From Aeromonas rivipollensis (lineage in GTDB: Bacteria; Pseudomonadota; Gammaproteobacteria; Enterobacterales; Aeromonadaceae): DNA of 64,000 nt. The notes under the pieces were generated by a model. The model did not search any database. It was not told the origin of the DNA and was given only the letters and a program-made list of their open reading frames with translations. The position numbers and the translations under genes are program-made. This document shows, piece by piece, positions 55,345 to 63,978 of the stretch. Position 1 is the stretch's first letter. Every line of letters starts with the position of its first letter. The stretch covers positions 124,001 to 188,000 of the forward strand of contig NZ_JAAILA010000007.1 of the NCBI RefSeq assembly GCF_010974825.1. The letters run 5' to 3'.

Positions 55345-57387
55345 ATGTCAAACATCATCAAGACCGCCCTGTTGCTGAGCGGTCTGCTGTGGCAATCCAT
55401 GGGGTTGGCCAGCGACACCGGCTGGCTCACCAGCCCCCAGAACGATCACGCCAAGGTGCGGCTGCAAGCCGACACCCGGGATCCCGCCGCCCCCCGGGTG
55501 CTGCTCAGCCTGCAGCTTGAATCCGGCTGGAAAACCTATTGGCAGAACCCGGGGGAAGGCGGCATAGCCCCCGAGATCCTCTGGGATCAGCCCGAACCGG
55601 CGGCGCAGTGGCACTGGCCAGTGCCCAGACGGTTCGACGTCAGCGGCATCTCGACCCAGGGCTACCAGGGGGACGTCAGCCTGCCCATCAGCCTCACCCG
55701 CAGCGGCGGCGAGGCACTGACGGGCACCCTGCGCCTCTCGACCTGCAGCAACGTCTGCATCCTGACCGACTACCCCTTCACCCTGGCGCTGGATGGCGCT
55801 GCCCCTGAGGGGTTCGACCTTGCCTATGCGAAGGCGATGAGCACCCAGCCACAGGCCATGCCGGACACTGTGACCCTCAAGGCGGGCTACCGGCAGAACC
55901 AGTTGCAACTGACCGCAGACAACCCCCAGGGCTGGCAGGATCCCCAGGTGTTCCTCCAGCGCCTGGAGGGGGCCGAATTTGGCGAGCCCAGCCTGGAGGT
56001 GCAGGGCAACACCCTGATCGCCCGCATTCCGGTCAGCGATGGCTGGCAGGGGGATGCCCCCGATATCCGTCATCAGCCACTCGGGTTGGTACTGGCGAGC
56101 GGCGAGCAGGCCTGGCAGAGCGAGGTCCGCATAGGTGAGCCCCTGACCCTGCCGAGCGGCGGCCGTTCGCTGCTCTGGCTGCTGGGAGCCGCGCTGCTGG
56201 GGGGGCTCATCCTCAACCTGATGCCCTGCGTGCTGCCGGTGCTGGCCCTCAAGCTGGGATCCGTGCTGCAACTCGAGAGCCGGGAGCGCCGCCCGGTGCG
56301 CCTGCAATTCCTGGCGGCCAGTGCCGGCATCCTGGTCTCCTTCTGGGCGCTGGCGCTGATGAGCACCCTGCTGCGCGCCACCCAGGGGGCCGTCGGCTGG
56401 GGCATACAGTTCCAGAGCGTCTGGTTTATCGGCTTCATGGTGGTGGTGACGGCGCTGTTCTGCGCCAATCTGCTGGGGCTGTTCGAGCTGCGGCTGCCGA
56501 GCAACCTCAATACCCGCCTGGCCACCAGCGGCGGCCAGGGCCTGGGGGGTCACTTCCTGCAGGGCTGCTTTGCCACCCTGCTGGCCACCCCCTGCTCCGC
56601 GCCCTTCCTCGGCACTGCGGTCGCCTTTGCCCTCGGGGCGCCGCTGGGTCAGCTCTGGCTCATCTTTACCGCGCTGGGTGTGGGCATGAGCCTGCCCTGG
56701 CTGCTCATCGCTGCCGTCCCTCGCCTGGCGCTCTGGCTGCCGAAGCCGGGCCGCTGGATGGGGCGCCTGCGCACCCTGCTCGGCCTGATGATGCTGGGCT
56801 CCAGCCTCTGGCTGCTCAGTCTGCTCGGCAACCACATAGGCCCCTTCTGGATGCTGATCCTGATGGCGCTGATGCTGGTCGCCCTGCTGCTGGCCGTGGT
56901 GTGGCGCCACGGCATACGGGCGCTGACTTTGGGGCTGGCACTGGGCTGTTTGCTGGGCGGGGCCCTGCTGCTCGGTGGCGCCTTCACCCTGGACGGCAAG
57001 CCCCAGCAGGACAGGGTCGACTGGCAGCCGCTCTCCGAGCAGGCCATCAGACTGGCGCTGGCCCAGAACAAGCGAGTCTTCGTCGATGTGACCGCCGACT
57101 GGTGTATCACCTGCAAAGCCAACAAATTCAACGTACTGCTGCGAGATGACGTGCAACAGGCCCTGAGCGCACCCGATGTGGTGGCCCTGCGCGGGGACTG
57201 GAGCCGCCCTTCCGACAGCATCGCCAGCTTCCTGCGCCAGCGCGGCAGCGTGGCCATTCCCTTCAACCAGATCTACGGGCCCGGCCTGACGGATGGCGAG
57301 ATCCTCTCCCCCCTGCTGGACCGATCGACCCTGCTTGCCACCCTGGCGCAAGCCGGTATTGCCCCCTCTCAAGGAGAAAACAAATGA
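55345..57387 (+). CDS. scsB: ScsB: DsbD-family membrane thiol reductase
   Basis: A 680-residue protein. A signal peptide and periplasmic domain contain STCSNVCILTDYPF (about 132-137). The membrane domain has LMPCVLPVLALKLG and LATPCSAPFLGTAV, the two electron-relay cysteines. A C-terminal thioredoxin-like domain has DWCITCKANK (about 585-594). Electrons pass from cytoplasmic thioredoxin to periplasmic partners. Its stop overlaps scsC by ATGA, and scsD follows, the copper-tolerance scs arrangement. Confidence 0.9.
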   Translation: MSNIIKTALLLSGLLWQSMGLASDTGWLTSPQNDHAKVRLQADTRDPAAPRVLLSLQLESGWKTYWQNPGEGGIAPEILWDQPEPAAQWHWPVPRRFDVSGISTQGYQGDVSLPISLTRSGGEALTGTLRLSTCSNVCILTDYPFTLALDGAAPEGFDLAYAKAMSTQPQAMPDTVTLKAGYRQNQLQLTADNPQGWQDPQVFLQRLEGAEFGEPSLEVQGNTLIARIPVSDGWQGDAPDIRHQPLGLVLASGEQAWQSEVRIGEPLTLPSGGRSLLWLLGAALLGGLILNLMPCVLPVLALKLGSVLQLESRERRPVRLQFLAASAGILVSFWALALMSTLLRATQGAVGWGIQFQSVWFIGFMVVVTALFCANLLGLFELRLPSNLNTRLATSGGQGLGGHFLQGCFATLLATPCSAPFLGTAVAFALGAPLGQLWLIFTALGVGMSLPWLLIAAVPRLALWLPKPGRWMGRLRTLLGLMMLGSSLWLLSLLGNHIGPFWMLILMALMLVALLLAVVWRHGIRALTLGLALGCLLGGALLLGGAFTLDGKPQQDRVDWQPLSEQAIRLALAQNKRVFVDVTADWCITCKANKFNVLLRDDVQQALSAPDVVALRGDWSRPSDSIASFLRQRGSVAIPFNQIYGPGLTDGEILSPLLDRSTLLATLAQAGIAPSQGENK

Positions 57388-58115
57388 AACCGACCCTGCT
57401 CGCCCTGACCCTGCTGGGCACACTCTTGACCCCGGCCCTGCACGCCGCCCCCTTCACCCCGGAGCAGGAGGCCCGCATCAAGGAGCTCATCCGCGAGACC
57501 CTGGTCCAGAATCCGAAGATCCTGGATGAGGCGGCCGAATCCTGGGAGAAACAGAACGCCGCCGATCAGGCGGCCCAGCTCGGCGACTTCATCAAGGGCA
57601 ACAAAGACGTGCTGTTCAACAGCGCCACCAGCCCGCGCCTGGGGGCCAAGAACCCCAAGCTGACCCTGGTGCTCTTCACCGACTACAACTGCCCCTACTG
57701 CAAGCAGTTCGACCCAGCGGTGACCAAGCTGCTCAAGGCCTATCCGAACGATCTGGGGTTGGTGATCAAGCTGCTGCCGTTCAAGGGACAGACCTCCGCC
57801 AAGGCGGCCCAGTACAGCCTGACCCTGTGGCAGCAGGATCCGGCCCGCTTCCTCGCCCTGCACGACAAGCTGATGAGCAAGCAGGGCATGCTGACCGAGG
57901 CGGACATCAACAAGGCGCTGGCGGCCACCGGTAATGTGGCGCTCAAGCCTGAGGGCAAGGCCACCGAGGAGCTGCGCAATAGCCTGCGCATCGGTACCCT
58001 GCTTGGGGTGCAGGGCACACCGGCGACGCTTATCGGCAACCAGCTGGTGCCGGGCGCGCTTCCCTATGAACAGCTCGAACAGCTCGTGAAAACTGAACTG
58101 GCGAAACTGGGGTAA
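57384..58115 (+). CDS. scsC: ScsC: DsbA-family periplasmic thiol protein
   Basis: A 243-residue exported protein. The signal peptide (KPTLLALTLLGTLLTPALHA) precedes an N-terminal helical, oligomerising region and a thioredoxin fold with the CPYC active site (FTDYNCPYCKQFDP, about residue 95) and cis-proline GVQGTPATLIG. In Proteus and Salmonella ScsC is an isomerase or copper-binding thiol protein kept reduced by ScsB. It overlaps scsB and is 3 bases from scsD. Confidence 0.9.
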   Translation: MKPTLLALTLLGTLLTPALHAAPFTPEQEARIKELIRETLVQNPKILDEAAESWEKQNAADQAAQLGDFIKGNKDVLFNSATSPRLGAKNPKLTLVLFTDYNCPYCKQFDPAVTKLLKAYPNDLGLVIKLLPFKGQTSAKAAQYSLTLWQQDPARFLALHDKLMSKQGMLTEADINKALAATGNVALKPEGKATEELRNSLRIGTLLGVQGTPATLIGNQLVPGALPYEQLEQLVKTELAKLG

Positions 58116-58118
58116 CCA

Positions 58119-58646
58119 ATGACCGAGACAGTCACACCCAGACCCCGCTGGCGACGCTGGGGCAAGGAGGCGCTCTGGCTGCTGCTGTTTGCCCTGATCA
58201 TCTCGACCGTGCTGGATCTGTGGCGCAGCCCGGCGCTGCCAGAAGACAGCCCGCTGCCTGTGCTGACCCTGCAAGATGGCACCCAGGCCGACCTGCAGGC
58301 CATGAGCCGGGACAGGCCGCTGCTGGTCTACTACTGGGCCAGCTGGTGCGCCGTCTGCCGCTTCACTACCCCGACGGTGGAGCAGCTCTGGCAAGACGGC
58401 GGTAACCTGCTGACGGTGGCGCTGCGCTCCGGCGACGACGCCAGGTTGCAACAGGGCATGGCCAGGAAGGGGCTGACCTTCCCCACCCACAACGATGAGC
58501 AGGGGGCGCTAGCCGCCCGCTGGCAGGTGAGCGTCACCCCCAGCTTCCTCATCATCAAGGAGGGCAAGGTGGTGAGCAGCACCACGGGCTGGAGCAGTCG
58601 CTGGGGCTTGCAGCTGCGGCTGCTGTGGGCCAGCTGGCTGGCTTGA
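58119..58646 (+). CDS. scsD: ScsD: membrane-anchored TlpA-like thioredoxin
   Basis: A 175-residue protein with one N-terminal helix (EALWLLLFALIISTVLDLWR) and a thioredoxin fold facing the periplasm. The active site is CAVC in YYWASWCAVCRF; the cis-proline is in SVTPSFLIIKEG. Last gene of the scs operon, followed by a strong terminator. Confidence 0.88.
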   Translation: MTETVTPRPRWRRWGKEALWLLLFALIISTVLDLWRSPALPEDSPLPVLTLQDGTQADLQAMSRDRPLLVYYWASWCAVCRFTTPTVEQLWQDGGNLLTVALRSGDDARLQQGMARKGLTFPTHNDEQGALAARWQVSVTPSFLIIKEGKVVSSTTGWSSRWGLQLRLLWASWLA

Positions 58647-58663
58647 GCCCCATCACAATGAGC

Positions 58664-58696
58664 AGAGCCCGGTATGACTACCGGGCTCTTTTTTTA
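58664..58696 (+). terminator. Rho-independent terminator after scsD
   Basis: AGAGCCCGGTA and complement, TGAC loop, then seven T. Confidence 0.95.
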
Positions 58697-58725
58697 TCTG
58701 AAGGCCGAACTTGCTGATGCGCCCT

Positions 58726-59145
58726 CTATTGCGCCGGTGACATGGCCCCCTGCCCGATCCGGGCCTTGACGCTGGCCCGCTCGGCCTCGTCGATCACGCC
58801 GTCAGCGTTCTTGTCCAGACGGGTGAAGAGGCTCTCATGGCGCTGGATGAACTGCGCCTTGGTCGTATCCTGCATCGGCCTCATGTTGCCCATCTTGCCC
58901 GGCATGGCCTTGCCCGATTGCTTCATCGCCTCTTGCATCTTGGCCATGGCGACCTCCTTCTCGGCAACCGACAGGGTGCCATCACCGTTGCTGTCTTGCC
59001 GGGCGAAGCGCTGCTCGGCTCTCTCCATAAACTGGGCCTTGGTGACATCCCCCTTGAGCAGCACCAGCGGCTCATCGAGGCTCTCATCGGCGGCGATGGC
59101 GAGGCCGCCCAGCAGTACCAGAGGCAGAAGATAAAGTTTGAACAT
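58726..59145 (-). CDS. EF-hand domain protein, exported
   Basis: A 139-residue protein. The signal peptide (FKLYLLPLVLLGGLAIAADE) is followed by two canonical EF-hand loops, DSNGDGTLSVAE (about 56-67) and DKNADGVIDEAE (about 117-128). Between them is a Met/Lys/Gly-rich linker (GKAMPGKMGNMRPM). Probably a periplasmic calcium binder. It is convergent with scsD; a functional link is not implied. Confidence 0.8.
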   Translation of the reverse strand: MFKLYLLPLVLLGGLAIAADESLDEPLVLLKGDVTKAQFMERAEQRFARQDSNGDGTLSVAEKEVAMAKMQEAMKQSGKAMPGKMGNMRPMQDTTKAQFIQRHESLFTRLDKNADGVIDEAERASVKARIGQGAMSPAQ

Positions 59146-59505
59146 GGCGGTTAATTCCTTTTGGTGGCCGCGATCTTGTCGAGGCCTGATGAGGATCGCC
59201 AGGGCAGGTCCCTTGTCACATGCACGTCCGGCGATTTGGTACCGGCATGGGCGCACTGTCGCCCGTCACGGATACCCTCTGTCAGTGTAGTCCCCATGCA
59301 GGGGCCCCATGCCAGACGGGCTGGCAAGCCGCTTAATGACGACCGGGCTCCCCGTTCGCCCCGGGTCGCTGCCATATCGCCTCCTATTCATGGCGGTGGC
59401 CGGTGGTTTCCGTTAAAATGACGGGTTTTTACCGTGCCTGGTTCCCCAAGCCCCATCAGGCGCCAGCATTGTGACTCTGATGATGCCAGTGATGCAGGAT
59501 CTGCC
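59146..59505. other. Intergenic stretch of 360 bases, no gene seen
   Basis: It lies between divergent promoters of the EF-hand gene and the J-domain operon. GC-rich with CG-rich dyads (around 59300); no coding frame with a ribosome-binding site and no clear regulatory motif found. Confidence 0.5.
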
Positions 59506-59790
59506 ATGAACAACTACTTTCGGGTGCTGGGCGTCAAGTCCAACGCCAGCGAAAACGACATCAAGAAAGCCTATCGACGGCTGTCTAACCAGTACCACCC
59601 CGACAAGCTGCTCGGGGCGACGGATGAAGAGCGAGAGCAGGCAGCCCTCAAGCTGCATCAGGTGAAGAAGGCATACGAGGTGCTTTCCGATCCCAAGGCG
59701 AGAGCCGCTTTTATCAAGGATTTCAACAACGTCATCGTGACCGATCCCGCTGCTGCCATGCAGGAGATGTGGGACCAATTCTACCCCTGA
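59506..59790 (+). CDS. J-domain protein (DnaJ N-terminal domain only)
   Basis: A 94-residue protein. It is a complete J domain: [20 protein letters not shown], then [13 protein letters not shown] with the HPD tripeptide, then [21 protein letters not shown] short tail (about 25 residues, ending [10 protein letters not shown]) replaces the usual G/F and zinc domains. J proteins recruit Hsp70 and stimulate its ATPase, so this is likely a dedicated co-chaperone. It opens a four-gene operon with gaps of 7, 13 and 10 bases. Confidence 0.9.
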   Translation: MNNYFRVLGVKSNASENDIKKAYRRLSNQYHPDKLLGATDEEREQAALKLHQVKKAYEVLSDPKARAAFIKDFNNVIVTDPAAAMQEMWDQFYP

Positions 59791-59797
59791 GGGCGCT

Positions 59798-60328
59798 ATG
59801 CAAAAAAAATGGGACCAGGCTCGACTCAAGGCGCTGCAAAGTGATGCCAGCGAGAACATCGAATCCTACCGGGATCAGGATCAGCCCAAGGCACTCGAGC
59901 AGTTCACCGGCAAGATGAAGGCCCTGCTGCTGGCCGACATCAGCATGCTGGAGTTCATGCCCGAATACCTGCCGCTGGCCCTCTATGGCCGGGTGCAGTT
60001 CCCGCCCAAGGCGAAGCCGCAGTGGGCCAGGTGGCTCGCCGACGACGTACAACCCTCATGGGACGAGTTCAAGGTGTCGGTGGCCTTCAACAACGCCGAT
60101 CTGCCGCTGGTCAAGGCGGTGCGGGCCCAGAGCGAAGATCAGCTGATCGAAGCCTGCGCCGTGCTCTACCTGCTGGACAACCCCCTGCCCCGCGGTGGCC
60201 GTCGTGCCGATGACGACTTTGATCTACGCGACGACGAAGATGACGACGGGGAAGATGCCGACGCCGACTATCATGGCGGTGATGGCGAAGAAGACGATCA
60301 GGACATGTACGACGAAGTGCGTTTCTAA
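59798..60328 (+). CDS. Unrecognised protein with a very acidic C-terminus
   Basis: A 176-residue protein. The N-terminal 130 residues look globular and helical ([40 protein letters not shown]). The last 45 residues are almost all Asp/Glu/Gly ([20 protein letters not shown]), ending DMYDEVRF. Acidic tails of this type suggest binding to basic proteins or chaperone-like behaviour. Second gene of the J-domain operon. Family unknown. Confidence 0.8.
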   Translation: MQKKWDQARLKALQSDASENIESYRDQDQPKALEQFTGKMKALLLADISMLEFMPEYLPLALYGRVQFPPKAKPQWARWLADDVQPSWDEFKVSVAFNNADLPLVKAVRAQSEDQLIEACAVLYLLDNPLPRGGRRADDDFDLRDDEDDDGEDADADYHGGDGEEDDQDMYDEVRF

Positions 60329-60341
60329 TTTGAGGCAAAGC

Positions 60342-61103
60342 ATGAACAGTCTGATAGAAATTACCGCCATCGAGATCAAAGAGCTGGCCGTGGTCGAGCC
60401 CAAGCAGGCCAGCGAAAAGTTCGAGCTGATCGCCAAGACGATGTCCGACGAGCAACTGGCCGAAGTCATTGAAAAAATTGATATCGTCACCCTGACCCAG
60501 ATCAACGGCCAGCACGACATCTCCTTCCCGTCCATCATCTCCGAGCTGATGACCCCGGAGCGGATCCGCGACATCGTCTGCCAGCAGCCTCTCTACTGGG
60601 AGGAGGCCATCAAGAACAATGCCGAGGAGCTGCAACAGCACACCTTCGACTTCCTCAACTACCTGATCCGCACCCAGGACAGCGAGGCCAAGCAGCGCGA
60701 GATCCTGGAGTGCATCGCCGAGGATCCCGCCGGGCTCTTCTACCTCGCCATCCCCTTCATCGAGTTCTACCGTGGCGATCGCTATGAGGATGAAGAGGGC
60801 TATAGCGATGGCCTGCACGCCGAAGAGGAAGATCTCGAGGAGTCCCTCGCCTACAGCGAGCGCCAGCAGAGCGAGGATGCCCACGACTACCCGCTGGATG
60901 ATCCGAGAAGCCTGTTGATGCTGATCCGCGAGCAGGCTCCCGAGGTGGAGAAAGCCATCAAGTCGCTGCTGCGCAGCGAGAACGCCACCTGGGAGGGGAT
61001 CATCAACAAGTTCGCCAACGAGCTGGTGATGCAAGCCAAGGAGAAGAATCAGGTCAGCGACGAGTACGACGAAGTGGACGACATGTTCAGCTTCCTGGAT
61101 TGA
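60342..61103 (+). CDS. Unrecognised acidic protein of the J-domain operon
   Basis: A 253-residue, helical, strongly acidic cytoplasmic protein beginning MNSLIEITAIEIKELAVVEP. It contains an acidic stretch (YEDEEGYSDGLHAEEEDLEE, about 146-165) and ends SDEYDEVDDMFSFLD. The start follows GAGGCAAAGC. No motif recognised. Its tail (EVDDMFSFLD) resembles the tail of the preceding protein (DMYDEVRF) in character. Confidence 0.8.
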   Translation: MNSLIEITAIEIKELAVVEPKQASEKFELIAKTMSDEQLAEVIEKIDIVTLTQINGQHDISFPSIISELMTPERIRDIVCQQPLYWEEAIKNNAEELQQHTFDFLNYLIRTQDSEAKQREILECIAEDPAGLFYLAIPFIEFYRGDRYEDEEGYSDGLHAEEEDLEESLAYSERQQSEDAHDYPLDDPRSLLMLIREQAPEVEKAIKSLLRSENATWEGIINKFANELVMQAKEKNQVSDEYDEVDDMFSFLD

Positions 61104-61113
61104 GGAGAGCCCT

Positions 61114-62016
61114 ATGCAACTAGTCATCCGCGAGGCCAACGAAGGCCCCTTCCTCACCCAGGTGCTGCGCTTTGGCGCCGAGCGTGAACTCCTGAGCGCC
61201 CAGCAACTTGCCGCCATCAAGGGCAAGGCGGTGCTGATGAGCCTGAAATTCGCCGACAAGTACTACAACAAGTACAAGATGCACCTGCTGGAGCAGGCCG
61301 CCCACGACGTCATCGGCGTGGTGAGCTTAGGGTTGCAGGAGCTATCCGGGCGCGACACGGCCCGGGCGCTGGCCCTGCTGCAGGCGCCGGAAGGCCCCAT
61401 CAAGCCGTTCCAGAAAGGCTGGTCCATGCTGATCTCCGTCAGCCCCAGGCAGACCGGCAACAGCCTCTATGGGGACGTGGATGCCAGGCTGCTGGACAAG
61501 ATCTCCAGCCCTCCCGATGTGGAGGAGTGGCAAGGGTGGCAGGAGTACGAGAAGGCACTGACCGAGCACAACAAGGTCCGCCTGATGGGGCTCATCGATC
61601 AGCACTTCTTCGCCTGCGAGAGCGATCACCCCGCCATGGAAGACAAGCTGGCCGAGGCCCTGCTCTACCGCATCCTCTGCGGCAAGGGCAGCGGCGCCGC
61701 GCCCCTCAAGGTGAAACAGGATCTCAAGCGCAGGCTGGCGCGGGAGATTGAGCTCGACGAGGCCTGGTACGACACCGCGCATCTGACCACCCAGCTTGCC
61801 CTCATGCTCGCCGAGCTGCCCGCCGACATGGCCGCCGCCCTGCGCCAGGAGCTGAGCCCGGGCTTCGTGCCCAACCTGCTGCACACCCTGGGGTTTGTGC
61901 GCCAGTACCAGCAGCAGCAAAGGGAGAACGCCTCGCCGGAGAAGCTCGACAACTTCGAGATGCGCGCCGGCCTCAGGCACCCCCTGCTCGGCTGGCCCCT
62001 CTACCACGACTTCTAG
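61114..62016 (+). CDS. Unrecognised protein of the J-domain operon
   Basis: A 300-residue cytoplasmic protein beginning MQLVIREANEGPFLTQVLRF. It is mostly helical, with a possible metal/His region (LMGLIDQHFFACESDHPAME) and the ending GLRHPLLGWPLYHDF. GAGGAGAGCCCT precedes the ATG. It is the last gene of the operon and is followed by a hairpin. Function unknown. Confidence 0.8.
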   Translation: MQLVIREANEGPFLTQVLRFGAERELLSAQQLAAIKGKAVLMSLKFADKYYNKYKMHLLEQAAHDVIGVVSLGLQELSGRDTARALALLQAPEGPIKPFQKGWSMLISVSPRQTGNSLYGDVDARLLDKISSPPDVEEWQGWQEYEKALTEHNKVRLMGLIDQHFFACESDHPAMEDKLAEALLYRILCGKGSGAAPLKVKQDLKRRLAREIELDEAWYDTAHLTTQLALMLAELPADMAAALRQELSPGFVPNLLHTLGFVRQYQQQQRENASPEKLDNFEMRAGLRHPLLGWPLYHDF

Positions 62017-62046
62017 GGCGCTTGTCTGCCTTGAGAACTTGTCCCC

Positions 62047-62070
62047 CAACGCCCGGCTCGCCGGGCGTTG
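62047..62070 (+). terminator. Hairpin after the J-domain operon
   Basis: A 10-bp perfect stem (CAACGCCCGG and complement) with a CTCG tetraloop. There is little T after it, so termination strength is uncertain. Confidence 0.5.
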
Positions 62071-62355
62071 TCATCTCTGGGCCCCCGCACAAGCGCCGCC
62101 AATAAAAAGTGCCCCTATAAGCGCTAGCGTACAGACGCCCCTGCCGGGGTGAGGGAAGATGGCCCCATCACGAACAGGCGCAGGTCGCGCCGACCGATAT
62201 ACGGCCCCCTGGCGCGTCATCCCCTGCGCCCTGGCGTCCCCTGAACCAACCACTATCCGGGCTGATGCGTCGGGGTCCGGGTCGGGATCGGCAACCCCAC
62301 CGGGATGGTTTGCCGCATACCCCAGGCGCATTGCACAACATCAAGAGGTAACCCC
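62071..62355. other. Intergenic stretch of about 285 bases, probable promoter of the OsmB-like gene
   Basis: No gene seen. It should hold the promoter of the small lipoprotein, but no clear -35/-10 pair stands out in this GC-rich DNA. Confidence 0.4.
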
Positions 62356-62571
62356 ATGAACAAGCTCCATGGTTTGACACGAGGGGCGGTGGCAATGGCC
62401 CTGCTGATTGGCCTGGCAGCCTGCTCCGGCATGTCGCAACAGGGCAAGAGTACCGCCGTGGGTGCCGGCATAGGTGCCGTCGGCGGCGCCGTCCTGACCG
62501 GAGGTAGCGCGGCCGGCACCATAGGTGGTGCCGTCGTCGGTGGCGTCATCGGCCACGAGATCAAGAAGTAG
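62356..62571 (+). CDS. OsmB-like glycine-zipper lipoprotein
   Basis: A 71-residue protein with a lipoprotein signal (AMALLIGLAACSG, lipobox LAAC, lipidated Cys near residue 24). A glycine-zipper hairpin follows (AVGAGIGAVGGAVLTGGSAA and GTIGGAVVGGVIGHEIKK). It is very close in layout to E. coli OsmB (GAGAGALGGAVLT, GGVIGHQ). The start follows AAGAGGTAACCCC. Outer-membrane location is likely; role is in osmotic or envelope stress. Confidence 0.88.
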   Translation: MNKLHGLTRGAVAMALLIGLAACSGMSQQGKSTAVGAGIGAVGGAVLTGGSAAGTIGGAVVGGVIGHEIKK

Positions 62572-62592
62572 GTCTCCCCCTCCCTTCTCATC

Positions 62593-62616
62593 CAGCGCCC
62601 GATCCGTCGGGCGCTG
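62593..62616 (+). terminator. Terminator-like hairpin after the OsmB-like gene
   Basis: CAGCGCCCGA and complement (10 bp) with a TCCG loop, then TTCTG. Moderate strength. Confidence 0.6.
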
Positions 62617-62737
62617 TTCTGCCTGAACTCATGACCTCCAATGCCGGCCGGGTGGCGCCAACTACCTCCTCAGCGTCATTGGCCCACATTTAGTCAGGGA
62701 TATAATGGCGCCCTCATACCGACCGCAGGGGAACGCA

Positions 62738-63019
62738 GTGAGCAGAAAGCCGGACCGCATTACCGCCATGCAGCAGATCATCGACGCCGTGAAGCAAGAA
62801 TTCCCGCTCTATCAGCCAGATACCTTCAAATGCGGGCCGGACAACAGCTGCATCGGCTGCCCCAAGAAGCTGATGGAGCTGGTGGATACGGATCTCTGCT
62901 ACTGGCAATATCAGATCCAGCGCGGCATTGCGCCCAGCTTCGACGAGCTCAACCGCTTCGGCAAGATGTGCAAGAACATCCGCCGGGCGCTAGTGCGCAG
63001 CGGCCGCATCCCCGCCTGA
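62738..63019 (+). CDS. Small unrecognised cysteine-containing protein
   Basis: A 93-residue basic protein starting at GTG (VSRKPDRITAMQQIIDAVKQ) after AGGGGA. Cysteines cluster in FKCGPDNSCIGCPKKLMEL, with later ones in DLCYWQY and GKMCKNIRR. The arrangement suggests a metal or Fe-S site. Not recognised. An ATG 11 codons upstream is in frame but has no better ribosome-binding site. Confidence 0.7.
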   Translation: MSRKPDRITAMQQIIDAVKQEFPLYQPDTFKCGPDNSCIGCPKKLMELVDTDLCYWQYQIQRGIAPSFDELNRFGKMCKNIRRALVRSGRIPA

Positions 63020-63090
63020 TGCTCTGCATCCATATCTGATAAGGTGTGACCGACAGGCCCGGATCGGGCACAAGCGAGAAGGAGACCAAG

Positions 63091-63465
63091 ATGACCCAGG
63101 AGCGGATCCAGACCCGATATAAGCTGGCGGGCCCCTTTGCCACTCAGGCCGAGTTGGAGCAGGCCATAGCCCGGGCAATAGAGCACCACAAGCAGGACTT
63201 CTTCCCCCTGCTGGAGCGACTGGTGGACGTGGGGGACACCAGAGTCAACCTGAGCCAGCAGAACCCGCTGCGGGTGCTTGGCATAGCGCTCGACGCCACA
63301 GGAGCCACGGGCACGGCCCAGCTCAACTACGAGTCCAACTTCGCCGAGAGCTGCCTCATCATCAACGAATATGACCAACACCAGACCAGCGTGCCTTTTC
63401 GCCTGGAAGGGGATGAGCTTGTCTTCGACCTTGAGCTGCCCATCCCCTGGAATTTCAATAATTAA
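63091..63465 (+). CDS. Unrecognised protein
   Basis: A 124-residue cytoplasmic protein beginning MTQERIQTRYKLAGPFATQA after AAGGAGACCAAG. It has a helical N-terminal half and a strand-rich C-terminal half ending DLELPIPWNFNN. Not recognised. It lies 71 bases after the preceding gene and may share its transcript. Confidence 0.75.
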   Translation: MTQERIQTRYKLAGPFATQAELEQAIARAIEHHKQDFFPLLERLVDVGDTRVNLSQQNPLRVLGIALDATGATGTAQLNYESNFAESCLIINEYDQHQTSVPFRLEGDELVFDLELPIPWNFNN

Positions 63466-63534
63466 TACTTCGGCGGTGCGATTCACCTTGTTTATTGCGC
63501 ACTGCCGGCTCTTGAGCACTGATAAGGACATTAG

Positions 63535-63978
63535 ATGCAGATTCACCAGGCAACCTCCGTTGATATCGACGATCTCACCCTCTTGTTTGATGCCTATCGC
63601 CAATTTTATGGACAGGCTCCGGCGCCCATGGCCGCAGCCGCCTTCATTGCCGAACGTCTTGCCAAAAGTGAGTCTGTTATCTTTCTGGCTCGCGGTGAGA
63701 CGGGTGAAGCCATTGGCTTTGCCCAGCTTTATCCCGCCTTCTCATCCGTTGCGATGAAGCGGATGTGGTATCTCAACGATCTGTTTGTCGCAGCATCGGC
63801 CCGCCAGCAAGGAGTCGCGAGAGCCTTGCTAAAACAGGTGGCGACCTTTGCCAGGGAGACGGACGCACTGACGGTCAAACTGGCCACAGCCGTATCCAAT
63901 CTGCCCGCAAAAGCACTCTACGAATCGGAGGGATATCAAAAGGTTGTCGCCTTTGATCACTACACCCAAGGGGTTTAG
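63535..63978 (+). CDS. GNAT-family N-acetyltransferase
   Basis: A 147-residue GNAT protein. Motif A is visible as WYLNDLFVAASARQQGVARA, with the acetyl-CoA pyrophosphate loop ARQQGVAR. The later ALYESEGYQKV is motif B. It begins MQIHQATSVDIDDLTLLFDA. It lies 69 bases after the preceding gene. Substrate unknown; its A/T content is higher than its neighbours'. Confidence 0.9.
   Translation: MQIHQATSVDIDDLTLLFDAYRQFYGQAPAPMAAAAFIAERLAKSESVIFLARGETGEAIGFAQLYPAFSSVAMKRMWYLNDLFVAASARQQGVARALLKQVATFARETDALTVKLATAVSNLPAKALYESEGYQKVVAFDHYTQGV

Noticed and set aside
55348-57423. A 691-codon open frame antisense to scsB
   Set aside because: Same GC-skew artefact; the composition is extremely Gln/His/Gly rich and has no domain.
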